DNA from: Streptomyces camelliae
Lineage (GTDB): Bacteria; Actinomycetota; Actinomycetes; Streptomycetales; Streptomycetaceae
Length of the DNA stretch: 64,000 bases
Direction: 5' to 3'
Assembly: GCF_027625935.1 (NCBI RefSeq)
Contig: NZ_CP115300.1
Coordinates: forward strand, 5,394,001-5,458,000
Shown: positions 44,397-52,110 of the stretch, one piece after another
Layout of the letters: the number at the start of each line of letters is the position of its first letter
How positions within the stretch are numbered: the stretch's first letter is position 1
The notes under the pieces: model-generated
Seen by the model: the letters and a program-made list of their open reading frames with translations, nothing else
Told to the model about the DNA's origin: nothing
The model's database searches: none
Position numbers and translations under genes: made by a program

Positions 44397-46874
44397 GTGC
44401 AGGAGAACGCGACAGAGGTGACCGCGGCCGGTATCGCCCGGCTCGCCGGAGTGGGCCGCGCCGCCGTCAGCAACTGGCGCCGTCGGCACGCCGATTTCCC
44501 CAAGCCGGTCGGCGGCACCGAGACCAGCCCGTCCTTCGCGCTCGCCGAGGTCGAGGCCTGGCTGCGCAAGCAGGGCAAACTCGCCGAGGTGCCCCTGCGG
44601 GAACGCGTCTGGCAACAACTCGTCGGCCACCCCGAGGGTCCGCTGACCGCCCTGGTGCACACCGGCTGCGCCCTGTTGCTGATCCACGAGCGCCCCACGG
44701 TCTGGCTCGACGCGAGCGCGGGCTCCGACGCCCGCCTGGCCGCAGTGCTGACCGGCGCACTGGAGCAGGTGCTGACCTCGCGCTTCGGTGGGGCGCCGGA
44801 GTGGGGAGCGCACGAGGGCGGGCGCGGGGGCACGGGCGCGAGCGCCGCGACGGCTGTGAACTCGGTGGGCGCCGGTTCGGGCGTGAACACCTCGGGTGAC
44901 GCGCCGGGTGTGAACACCTCGTGGGAGGCGCGGGATGCGGACACTGCGCCGGCCGCCTCCGGCGTGAACGCGCCTTCCGCGGCGCCCGCTGCGGACGCGG
45001 CAACCACAGGCCGCGGTGCGAACGTGGCAACCACAGGCCCCGGTGCGCACGCGGCGGCCGTACCCGATGGTGTGAACCCCGCACTCACCCAGCCCGCTGT
45101 GAACCCTTCACGAGCGGGGCAGCCTGTGAACACCCCGCCGACGGTTCACAGCGCGCCGGCCCCGCAAGCCCCACACGCGACCCCCACCCCAAGCCCCACC
45201 CCCACCCCCGCCTCCGCGCACCCAACCCCCGCCCCCACGCACCCAACCCCCGCCCTGCACCCCCCCACCGGCCCCCAGCTCCTCTCCTCCGTCCCCCTCC
45301 TCCGGGGCGCCGCGGAGCTGGCCGCCGAGGTGGGGGCGCGGCAGGCCTTCGAGTTCCTGGTGGGGCGGCACCTGGACGCCAACCCCCGCCAGTACACGCT
45401 CACCCCGGCCGACCTGGCCGGACTCATGGCCGACCTCGCCGGTCCCGCCCGTACCGTCCTGGACCCGGCCTGCGGCACCGGTGCACTGCTGCGCGCCGTG
45501 GACGCCCGCCCCGACCAGGAGCTGTACGCCCAGGACGGCGTCCCCGAGCTGGCCGCGCTGACCGCCCTGAGGCTCGCGCTGCACTCCCGCGCCGGCGTGC
45601 GCGGTGCCGCCGGGGACACCCTGCGCGCCGACGCCTACCCGGAGCTGCGCGCCGACGCGGTGCTGTGCCACCCGCCGTTCAACGAGCGGAACTGGGGTCA
45701 CGACGAGCTCGCCTACGACCCCCGCTGGGAGTACGGCTTCCCGGCCCGCACCGAGTCCGAACTGGCCTGGGTGCAGCACGCGCTGGCCCGGCTGGCCGAC
45801 GGTGGCGCGGCCGTGCTGCTGATGCCGCCGGCCGCCGCGTCCCGCCGCTCCGGGCGCCGGATCCGCGCCGACCTGCTGCGCCGCGGGGCGCTCAGGGCCG
45901 TGGTCGCGCTGCCGGTCGGAGCGGCGCCGCCGTACAACATCCCGCTGCACGTGTGGGTGCTGCGCCGGCCCGAGCGGACGCCCGCGGCGCCCGAGGTGCT
46001 GCTCGTGGACACGGGCAGGTTCGCGAGCGAGGGGCGCGGCGGTCCGGACTGGGCGGCGGTGCGCGAGGCCGTCCTGGACGCCTGGCGGGACTTCGAGCGC
46101 GCCGGGCGGCTGGCGGAGCGGCCGGGGCTCGCGCGGTCCGTGCCGGTCATCGAACTCCTCGACGACGACGTCGACCTCGCACCCGCCCGCCATCTGCCGC
46201 CGGCCGCAGTGGCCGACGGCGCGGAGCAGCTCACGGCGGTCCGCGAGCGCCTCGGCGCGACCCTGCGCCTGACCGCCGACCTCACGCCGCCCCCGGCCGC
46301 CGCCGCGTCGGGCGCGCGCTGGCCGCTCACCACCGTCGGTGAACTCGCGCGTGGGGGCGCGCTGGTGATGCGCACGGGCGGAAACGGCGGCCACGCGCGC
46401 GTGCCCGTGCTCACCGACCACGACGTCCTCGCCGGAACGGCACCCTCCGGGGCGCTTCCGGAGAGCGAGGAGGAGGCCGTGCTGACCGAGCCGGGCGATG
46501 TCGTCGTACCGGTGCTCGGCGGGGGCTCGGTGGCGCGCGTGATCGACAAGACGACGGAGGGCGCCGCCCTGGGGCGCAACCTCGTGCTTCTGCGCCCCGA
46601 TCGCACGGCGCTCGACCCATGGTTCCTCGCCGGCTTCCTGCGCGGTACCGCCAACAATCGGCAGGCCAGCAGCTACGCCTCCACCGCGACCCGGCTGGAC
46701 GTGCGCCGTCTGCAACTGCCCCGGCTCCCGTTGGACGAACAACGGCGCTACGGCGCCCGCTTCCGCGCACTCGACGAGTTCGAGCGGGCGCTGCGCCATG
46801 CGAGCCGGCTCGGGGAGCACCTCGTGCGCGGGATGTACGACGGGCTGACGGACGGGACGGTGGCACCGGACTGA
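44397..46874 (+). CDS. HTH / N6-adenine-type DNA methyltransferase / specificity-like fusion, solitary
   Basis: An 825-residue protein. Residues 8-60 are a MerR/AlpA-like DNA-binding domain (TAAGIARLAGVGRAAVSNWR, then ALAEVEAWL). A low-complexity linker at about 150-300 includes eleven 9-residue repeats. The methyltransferase core has SAM motif I LDPACGTGALLRAV and, at the motif IV position, AVLCHPPFNERNW; the usual Asn/Asp of (N/D)PP(Y/F) is His, so activity is uncertain. The C-terminus (WPLTTVGELARGGALV, GDVVVPVLGGG, YASTATRLDVRRLQLP) looks like a type I specificity domain. No restriction subunit is near. The GTG at 44397 follows GAGGGGAG. Confidence 0.85.
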   Translation: MQENATEVTAAGIARLAGVGRAAVSNWRRRHADFPKPVGGTETSPSFALAEVEAWLRKQGKLAEVPLRERVWQQLVGHPEGPLTALVHTGCALLLIHERPTVWLDASAGSDARLAAVLTGALEQVLTSRFGGAPEWGAHEGGRGGTGASAATAVNSVGAGSGVNTSGDAPGVNTSWEARDADTAPAASGVNAPSAAPAADAATTGRGANVATTGPGAHAAAVPDGVNPALTQPAVNPSRAGQPVNTPPTVHSAPAPQAPHATPTPSPTPTPASAHPTPAPTHPTPALHPPTGPQLLSSVPLLRGAAELAAEVGARQAFEFLVGRHLDANPRQYTLTPADLAGLMADLAGPARTVLDPACGTGALLRAVDARPDQELYAQDGVPELAALTALRLALHSRAGVRGAAGDTLRADAYPELRADAVLCHPPFNERNWGHDELAYDPRWEYGFPARTESELAWVQHALARLADGGAAVLLMPPAAASRRSGRRIRADLLRRGALRAVVALPVGAAPPYNIPLHVWVLRRPERTPAAPEVLLVDTGRFASEGRGGPDWAAVREAVLDAWRDFERAGRLAERPGLARSVPVIELLDDDVDLAPARHLPPAAVADGAEQLTAVRERLGATLRLTADLTPPPAAAASGARWPLTTVGELARGGALVMRTGGNGGHARVPVLTDHDVLAGTAPSGALPESEEEAVLTEPGDVVVPVLGGGSVARVIDKTTEGAALGRNLVLLRPDRTALDPWFLAGFLRGTANNRQASSYASTATRLDVRRLQLPRLPLDEQRRYGARFRALDEFERALRHASRLGEHLVRGMYDGLTDGTVAPD
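44853..45149 (+). repeat. Eleven 27-bp repeats with conserved TGTGAAC-type heptamer
   Basis: In-frame 27-bp units run from 44853 to 45149 inside the methyltransferase gene. Heptamers at 44855, 44882, 44909, 44936, 44963, 44990, 45017, 45044, 45071, 45098 and 45125 read TGTGAAC in five and close variants (CGTGAAC, TGCGAAC, TGCGGAC, TGCGCAC) in the others. The other 20 positions vary widely. The encoded repeat is Gly/Ala-Val-Asn plus six variable residues. The last unit also ends with the inverted GTTCACA (45144-45150). The same heptamer forms the promoter palindrome at 44284-44309. Confidence 0.9.
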
Positions 46875-46985
46875 GGGCCCGGCGCACGGCAACGGTTCGG
46901 TACACCCGGAACCGGCTGTCCGTGGCGGCCTATACGCTCGGACTCAGCACACACGTCCGCACGCATCAGGCCTCCAGGAGCAGCC

Positions 46986-47624
46986 ATGCAAGGCCACGGC
47001 TACGCGCCGCCTCCGCCGCAGCCACCCTCGACCTGGGTGCTGGTCCTGTGGCGCGTGATCTTCGTGGCAGTGGCGCTTCTCAGCATCGGATTCCTGGCGT
47101 GGGTGGCGCCGCTGCGCGCGGCGATCGTGTCCCGCAGGCCCGCCGAGTGGTGGTTCTTCGGTGGATCCGTGGTGGTCCTCGGCATCTGCTTCGCACTCTT
47201 CAGCACCGACCACACCGACGACTTCAGCTCGCCGAACGGCAACCTGGGCATGAGCATGCTGCTGCTGAACGCCGTCGCCTGCACCGGCTACTACCTCTAC
47301 GCGGACATACGCCACTTCCACCGACTCCGTCAGGCCTACGCCGGGCAGGTGCCGTCGGTGCCGGGCTACGGATACCCGCGGCCCGCGTCGCCGTTCACCG
47401 TGACCACCGCTCCGAGCAGGCCGAGCACGCCGCAACTCCCCTACGCCCTGCCCCCGATGCCGCACACCCCCGCGCCCCAGCCGCACGTCCCCGCACCCCC
47501 CCAGCGCCCGGCGCCCTCCCACATCGAACAGGTGCGTGCCGAACTGGACGAGCTGAGCGACTACCTGCGCCAGCACGACGGCCGGCACGACGGCGGGCAC
47601 GGCAGCCACGAGGGCGGAAGGTGA
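46986..47624 (+). CDS. Membrane protein with Pro-rich C-terminal tail
   Basis: A 212-residue protein with three hydrophobic segments: VLVLWRVIFVAVALLSIGFL, FFGGSVVVLGICFALF and MSMLLLNAVACTGYYLY. A cytosolic Pro-rich tail (PMPHTPAPQPHVPAPPQ) follows, then a short helix EQVRAELDELSDYLRQHD and His/Gly-rich end. I do not recognise a family. Its TGA overlaps the GTG of the kinase gene, so the two are translationally coupled and the protein is a candidate partner or substrate of that kinase. CAGGAGC precedes the ATG. Confidence 0.8.
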   Translation: MQGHGYAPPPPQPPSTWVLVLWRVIFVAVALLSIGFLAWVAPLRAAIVSRRPAEWWFFGGSVVVLGICFALFSTDHTDDFSSPNGNLGMSMLLLNAVACTGYYLYADIRHFHRLRQAYAGQVPSVPGYGYPRPASPFTVTTAPSRPSTPQLPYALPPMPHTPAPQPHVPAPPQRPAPSHIEQVRAELDELSDYLRQHDGRHDGGHGSHEGGR

Positions 47625-49156
47625 GCGTGGCGACAGGACGTGTCGTCGCCGGCCGGTACGAACTGTCCACGCTCATCGGGCAGGGCGGCATGGGCCAGGT
47701 GTGGACGGCGTACGACCGGCGGCTGGACCGGCGCGTGGCGGTGAAGCTGCTGCGCCCCGACAAGGTGGCGGGCCACGAAGCGGACGAGCTGCGCCGCCGG
47801 TTCCTGCGCGAGTGCCGGGTGACCGCACAGGTCGATCACCCCGGTCTGGTCACCGTGCACGACGCGGGCAGCGAGGGCGAGGAGCTGTTCCTCGTCATGC
47901 AGTACGTCGACGGCGCCGACCTGTCCGACCATCTCGCCGAGCACGACCCGTACCCGTGGCAGTGGGCGGTCGCGGTGGCCGCGCAACTGTGCGCCGTGCT
48001 GAGCGCCGTGCACGCCGTGCCGATCGTCCACCGCGACCTCAAGCCGCGCAACGTGATGGTGAAGCAGGACGGCACGGTCACCGTGCTCGACCTGGGCGTG
48101 GCCTCGGTCATGGACACCGACACCACCCGCCTGACCCACACCGGCTCCCCCATCGGCTCGCCCGCCTACATGGCGCCGGAGCAGGCGATGGGCGGCGCGG
48201 TCGGCCCGTACACCGACCTGTACGCGCTCGGTGTGCTGCTGCACGAACTGCTCAGCGGCGACGTCCCGTTCGCCGGCTCCACGGCGCTCGGCGTGCTGCA
48301 CCGGCACCTGTACGAGCCCCCGCAGCCCGTGCGCCGTATCCGCCCCGAGGTCCCCGAGGCGCTGGAGACGCTCGTCCTGCGGCTGCTCGCCAAGGACCCG
48401 CAGCACCGGCCGGCCTCCGCGCAGGAGGTGTACGAGGACCTGGCGCAGCTCCTGCCCGCGCGCGGGACGCCCACCGGGGCGCCCCTGGACCCCACACGCC
48501 CCTTCCTGCGCCCGCACGCCCCTTGGCCGGACCGCGCGCGGACCCCCGCGCCCCGGCCCGCCCCCGTCGCACCCGCGCCGCCTGCGGCCGGGAAGCCCGA
48601 CGTCGCCGCGGCCGTGGACGAGGTCAAGCGGCTGCTGGGGGAGGGGCGCATCACCCAGGCCGTGGACATCCTGGGCGCGATCCTGCCCGCCGCCGCCGAA
48701 CAGCACGGCGAGCACTCCCCGGTCGTACGCACCCTGCGCAAGCAGTACGCGGCCACGCTCATGGACGACGGCCAGTACCGGCGCGCGCTGCCCGAACTGC
48801 GCCGGCTCGCCGCCGAACGCGCCGCCGAGGCCGGCCAGGCCGACCCGCAGTCCCTGCGCTACCGCTACGAGGCCGCGCAGTGCCTGGAGCAGTTGGGCGA
48901 TCCGGCGGCGGCGCTCGCCGAGTACCGCGCGCTGCTGCCGTACTACGAGAACCAGTACGTCTCCGGCGACCCGCAGCTCGCCCACGAGGTCCGCCGGCGC
49001 ATCGGCCATCTCCTGCTCGCCCTCGGCGACCGGCCGGCCGCCCACGACACGCTCGCGCGGCTGCTGATGGACGTCGAGCGGCTGCACGGCCCCGGCCATC
49101 CGATGGCCCTGGAGATCCGGCGCACGCTCCAGTGGCTGGGCCAGGTGCGCGGCTGA
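47621..49156 (+). CDS. Ser/Thr protein kinase with C-terminal TPR-like region
   Basis: A 511-residue Hanks-type kinase. The P-loop is LIGQGGMGQVW, the ATP-binding Lys lies in RRVAVKLLRP, the catalytic loop is HRDLKPRNVMV, the metal motif is DLGVA in place of DFG, and the activation segment ends GSPAYMAPEQ. After residue 300 comes a Pro-rich linker and a TPR-like helical domain (VDILGAILPAAAEQHGEHSP, QCLEQLGDPAAALAEYRALL). No transmembrane helix is seen, so it is cytosolic, unlike PknB-type kinases. GTG start overlaps the upstream membrane-protein gene. Confidence 0.93.
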   Translation: MSVATGRVVAGRYELSTLIGQGGMGQVWTAYDRRLDRRVAVKLLRPDKVAGHEADELRRRFLRECRVTAQVDHPGLVTVHDAGSEGEELFLVMQYVDGADLSDHLAEHDPYPWQWAVAVAAQLCAVLSAVHAVPIVHRDLKPRNVMVKQDGTVTVLDLGVASVMDTDTTRLTHTGSPIGSPAYMAPEQAMGGAVGPYTDLYALGVLLHELLSGDVPFAGSTALGVLHRHLYEPPQPVRRIRPEVPEALETLVLRLLAKDPQHRPASAQEVYEDLAQLLPARGTPTGAPLDPTRPFLRPHAPWPDRARTPAPRPAPVAPAPPAAGKPDVAAAVDEVKRLLGEGRITQAVDILGAILPAAAEQHGEHSPVVRTLRKQYAATLMDDGQYRRALPELRRLAAERAAEAGQADPQSLRYRYEAAQCLEQLGDPAAALAEYRALLPYYENQYVSGDPQLAHEVRRRIGHLLLALGDRPAAHDTLARLLMDVERLHGPGHPMALEIRRTLQWLGQVRG

Positions 49157-49227
49157 CGGGAGCAGTTGATACCTTGCGCTTCGCTCTGCCAGGTGAGGCA
49201 GAGGCGACATACGCAAGGGGTGGGCTC

Positions 49228-50055
49228 ATGGCCGGGCATCGGCAGTCGAAGAAGCGCAGATACATCACCTGGGCGGTGGCGGGTGCCGCCGTGGTCACCG
49301 GAGCCGGAATCGCCGCGCAGACCTCCATGGCCGCCACCACGTGGCCGGCGCAGAAGACGTTCACGGGGCGCGCGTTCGACACCTGCACCGCGCCCTCGCT
49401 GTCCGCGATGAAGGCCTGGCACACCGGCTTCTACGGAGCCGCCGCCGTCTACGTGGGCGGTAAGAACCGCGGCTGCGCCCAGCCCAACCTCACCGCCTCC
49501 TGGGTGAAGTCGGTCAGCTCGATCGGCTGGAAGCTCATCCCGATCTACGTCGGCGCACAGCCGCCCTGCCAGTCCGGCTCCAACCCGGAGAAGCTGACCG
49601 CGTCCACGGCCGCCTCCCTCGGCACCCAGGACGCCGCCGACGCCGTCGCCAAGGCCTCCGCGCTCGGCATGAAGGCGGGCAGCCCGGTCTACCTCGACAT
49701 GGAGCCGTACGACATCACGAACAAGGCGTGCAACGACGCCGTGCTGACGTATGTGCGCGCCTTCGACAAGGGGCTGCGGGCGAAGACGTACCGCACCGGC
49801 TACTACGGCTTCAGCAGCTCCAGCGCCAAGGCCATCGCGACCGCCACGGACAAGACGGATCTGCCGGGCAACCTCTGGTACGCGCTGTGGGACAAGCAGA
49901 ACACCACGACCACGGACTGGCCGTGGGGCGCGACCCAGTTCACCAACCACAGCCGCGGCCATCAGTACCTGGTCAACAGCAAGGAGACGTTCGGCGGCGT
50001 CACGCTCACCGTCGACCGGGACGCCTGGGACGCGCCGGTGGCCATCACCGGCTGA
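49228..50055 (+). CDS. Secreted DUF1906 glycoside-hydrolase-like protein
   Basis: A 275-residue exported protein. The N-terminus KKRRYITWAVAGAAVVTGAG is a signal peptide with a paired Arg close to a Tat motif, with cleavage near MAATTW. The mature domain matches DUF1906 (Rv2525c-like, glycoside-hydrolase TIM-barrel fold): FDTCTAPSLSAMKAWH, WKLIPIYVGAQPPC, SPVYLDMEPYD, YRTGYYGFSSS and WPWGATQFTNH. The Asp/Glu in LDMEPYD are at the usual active-site position. It probably acts on or senses cell-wall material. It lies 71 bp after the kinase gene. Confidence 0.88.
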   Translation: MAGHRQSKKRRYITWAVAGAAVVTGAGIAAQTSMAATTWPAQKTFTGRAFDTCTAPSLSAMKAWHTGFYGAAAVYVGGKNRGCAQPNLTASWVKSVSSIGWKLIPIYVGAQPPCQSGSNPEKLTASTAASLGTQDAADAVAKASALGMKAGSPVYLDMEPYDITNKACNDAVLTYVRAFDKGLRAKTYRTGYYGFSSSSAKAIATATDKTDLPGNLWYALWDKQNTTTTDWPWGATQFTNHSRGHQYLVNSKETFGGVTLTVDRDAWDAPVAITG

Positions 50056-50205
50056 GTCCGCAGTGGCGGGAGCGGCGGGCGTGACGGTGCCCGAAGCGCG
50101 CGTGAATCGTTGGTCGAATGGGTTGGCCCCGGCTCTCCTACTGCCTACCATCGATCACCGCAAGAACTTTGTGCACCGTCGCACAATCTCCCCTTGGAGG
50201 TTTCC

Positions 50206-50862
50206 TTGCACCGCCGCCGTCGCACCGCGCTCGTCCTCACCGCCGCGATCGCCGCCGCGGCACCCCTCCTGACCGCCTGCGGAAACGATGCACATCCGGG
50301 CGCCGCGGCCGTCGTCGGCGGGCAGCGGATCACCGTCGGCCAGCTGGAGAGCCGGGTCAACGAGGTTCGCAGGGCACAGCGGGCCGCGGTGCCGGACGAG
50401 GCCCAGTACCAGCAGGTCCTCGCCTCCACCAGCAGCCTCACCCGCGACACCCTGCACAACATGGTCCTCGACCAGGTGCTGCAGCGGGCGGCGCAGGACG
50501 AGAGCATCTCGGTGACCCGCAACGAGGTCGAGCAGATGCGGGCCGGCCTGGAACAGCAGGCGGGGGGCGCCAAGGCCCTGGAGACGGCCTGGCTCCAGAA
50601 GTACGGCATCGCCCCGGCCCGCCTCGACGACAACCTCCGGCTCCAGCTGGAGGCGCAGAAGCTGGCGGCGAAGCTCGGCACCGACACCAGCCAGCCCGCG
50701 TTCTGGAAGGCGCTGTCCACGGCCTCCCAGGAACTCCACATCGACCTCAACCCGCGCTACGGCACCTGGGACGTGCAGAAGAGCAGCCGGGTGGACGCGA
50801 AGACACCGTGGGTGCGGGAGGTCACGACCAGCGCGGCGGGCGGAGCGCCGGCGATCGCGTAG
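50206..50862 (+). CDS. SurA-N-like lipoprotein (putative extracytoplasmic chaperone)
   Basis: A 218-residue lipoprotein. The signal peptide ALVLTAAIAAAAPLLTAC ends in a lipobox (LTAC). The mature part begins AAVVGGQRITVGQLESRVNE, the SurA/PrsA N-terminal-domain pattern, and is mostly helical; no complete PPIase domain follows. It probably helps fold exported proteins. The TTG at 50206 is the start because GGAGG ends 5 nt before it and the signal peptide begins at once. Its stop codon lies in a 15-bp duplication. Confidence 0.87.
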   Translation: MHRRRRTALVLTAAIAAAAPLLTACGNDAHPGAAAVVGGQRITVGQLESRVNEVRRAQRAAVPDEAQYQQVLASTSSLTRDTLHNMVLDQVLQRAAQDESISVTRNEVEQMRAGLEQQAGGAKALETAWLQKYGIAPARLDDNLRLQLEAQKLAAKLGTDTSQPAFWKALSTASQELHIDLNPRYGTWDVQKSSRVDAKTPWVREVTTSAAGGAPAIA

Positions 50863-50942
50863 CAGGCGATCGCGTAGCGAGGGCCGGAATGCGGCGCCGG
50901 GGCGGGTGCCGGAACGCGGCGCCGGGGCGGGTGCCGGAACGG
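50851..50942. repeat. Two short tandem duplications after the SurA-like gene
   Basis: GCGATCGCGTAG, which includes the gene's TAG stop, occurs at 50851-50862 and again at 50866-50877. Next, a 25-bp unit with core GCGGCGCCGGGGCGGGTGCC occurs at 50886-50910 and 50911-50935, with a partial third copy. Both look like slippage products in non-coding sequence. Confidence 0.85.
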
Positions 50943-51048
50943 TACGGCAGACCGCCTCGGGCGCAGGCCTCGGTCATACGATCACAGAATCTCCCTGGCC
51001 TGTGGATAACCAAATCCGCTCTCTCCCGCCGTGGGTTACGTTCGGATC

Positions 51049-52110
51049 GTGAACGCATCCAGCTCCGACCTCGCCCCCGCGGCCGACCCCGGCCGTATCG
51101 TCCTGCTCACCACCAGCCACCGCGTCGCCCCCGGCCTGCTGTCCTGGCCCGCCTGGCAGGCCCTGCACGCCGCCGACGCCGTGCTGTGCGCGGACGGCGC
51201 GCATCCGCAGCTGCCGTATCTGCGCGAGGCCGGCATAACGGTGGCCGAGGCGGCCCCCACCGCACAGGAGCTGGTGGACGCCTGCGCCGACGGGCGGACG
51301 GTGGTGGTCGTGGCCACGGCCGAGGGCGAGCCCGCGCTCACCGACGGCCTGGCCCGGCTGGCCGGCTCCGGCCGGATCACCATGCCGGAGCTGGAGCTGC
51401 TGCCCGCCTCCTACGACCTGCCCGGCGCCCGCCTGCTGGACCTGGTGCAGGTCATGGACCGGATCCGGGCCGAGTGCCCCTGGTCCTCCCGGCAGACGCA
51501 CGAGGGCCTCGCCAAGTACGGCATCGAGGAGGCCTACGAGCTGGTCGAGGCGATCGAGGCCGGTGACCGGGAGGAGCTGCGCGAGGAGCTGGGCGACGTC
51601 CTCCTCCAGGTCGTCTTCCACTCCCGGATCGCCGAGGAGCACCCGGACACACCGTTCTCGGTCGACGACGTGGCGGGCGGCATCGTCGCCAAGCTCATCC
51701 ACCGCCATCCGCACGTCTTCGGCGACGAGAAGGCCGAGACCCCGGAGGACGTCAAGGAGCACTGGCTGCGCACCAAGGCCGAGGAGAAGCGCCGCACCTC
51801 GGTCACGGAGGGCGTCCCGCTCGGCCAGCCCGGCCTGGCCCTCGCCGCCAAACTCACCTCCCGCGCCCGCACGGCCGGCCTGGAGGTCCCGCTGCCCCAG
51901 GGACAGGGCATCGGCTACGAACTCCTCGCGCTGGCCGCCCGCGCCGACGCGGAGGGCGTGGACCCGGAGGCGGCCCTGCGGGCGGCGGCGCGGGCGTACC
52001 GGGACGCGATACGGCAGGCGGAGGGAGTGGCACCCGAGGCGATACGCGCGGCCGACGTGGACCACCAGGACGCGGAGGCCCACCCGGATCCGGATACCGT
52101 CGAGGGGTGA
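51049..52110 (+). CDS. mazG: MazG nucleoside triphosphate pyrophosphohydrolase
   Basis: A 353-residue house-cleaning enzyme that hydrolyses non-canonical NTPs. The N-terminal third (RIVLLTTSHRVAPGLLSWPA) is the degenerate methylase-like domain seen in actinobacterial MazG. The catalytic part has CPWSSRQTHEGLAKYGIEEAYE, then EELREELGDVLLQVVFHSRI with the EExxE...ExxD metal pattern, and FGDEKAETPEDVKEHW. The GTG at 51049 is taken as start; a poor ribosome-binding site suggests a leaderless message. The TGA overlaps the GTG of the P450 gene. Confidence 0.93.
   Translation: MNASSSDLAPAADPGRIVLLTTSHRVAPGLLSWPAWQALHAADAVLCADGAHPQLPYLREAGITVAEAAPTAQELVDACADGRTVVVVATAEGEPALTDGLARLAGSGRITMPELELLPASYDLPGARLLDLVQVMDRIRAECPWSSRQTHEGLAKYGIEEAYELVEAIEAGDREELREELGDVLLQVVFHSRIAEEHPDTPFSVDDVAGGIVAKLIHRHPHVFGDEKAETPEDVKEHWLRTKAEEKRRTSVTEGVPLGQPGLALAAKLTSRARTAGLEVPLPQGQGIGYELLALAARADAEGVDPEAALRAAARAYRDAIRQAEGVAPEAIRAADVDHQDAEAHPDPDTVEG

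Noticed and set aside
44853..45149. 27-bp array as a CRISPR
   Set aside because: Units are in frame inside a coding region, have no 30-bp class spacers, and no cas genes are present.
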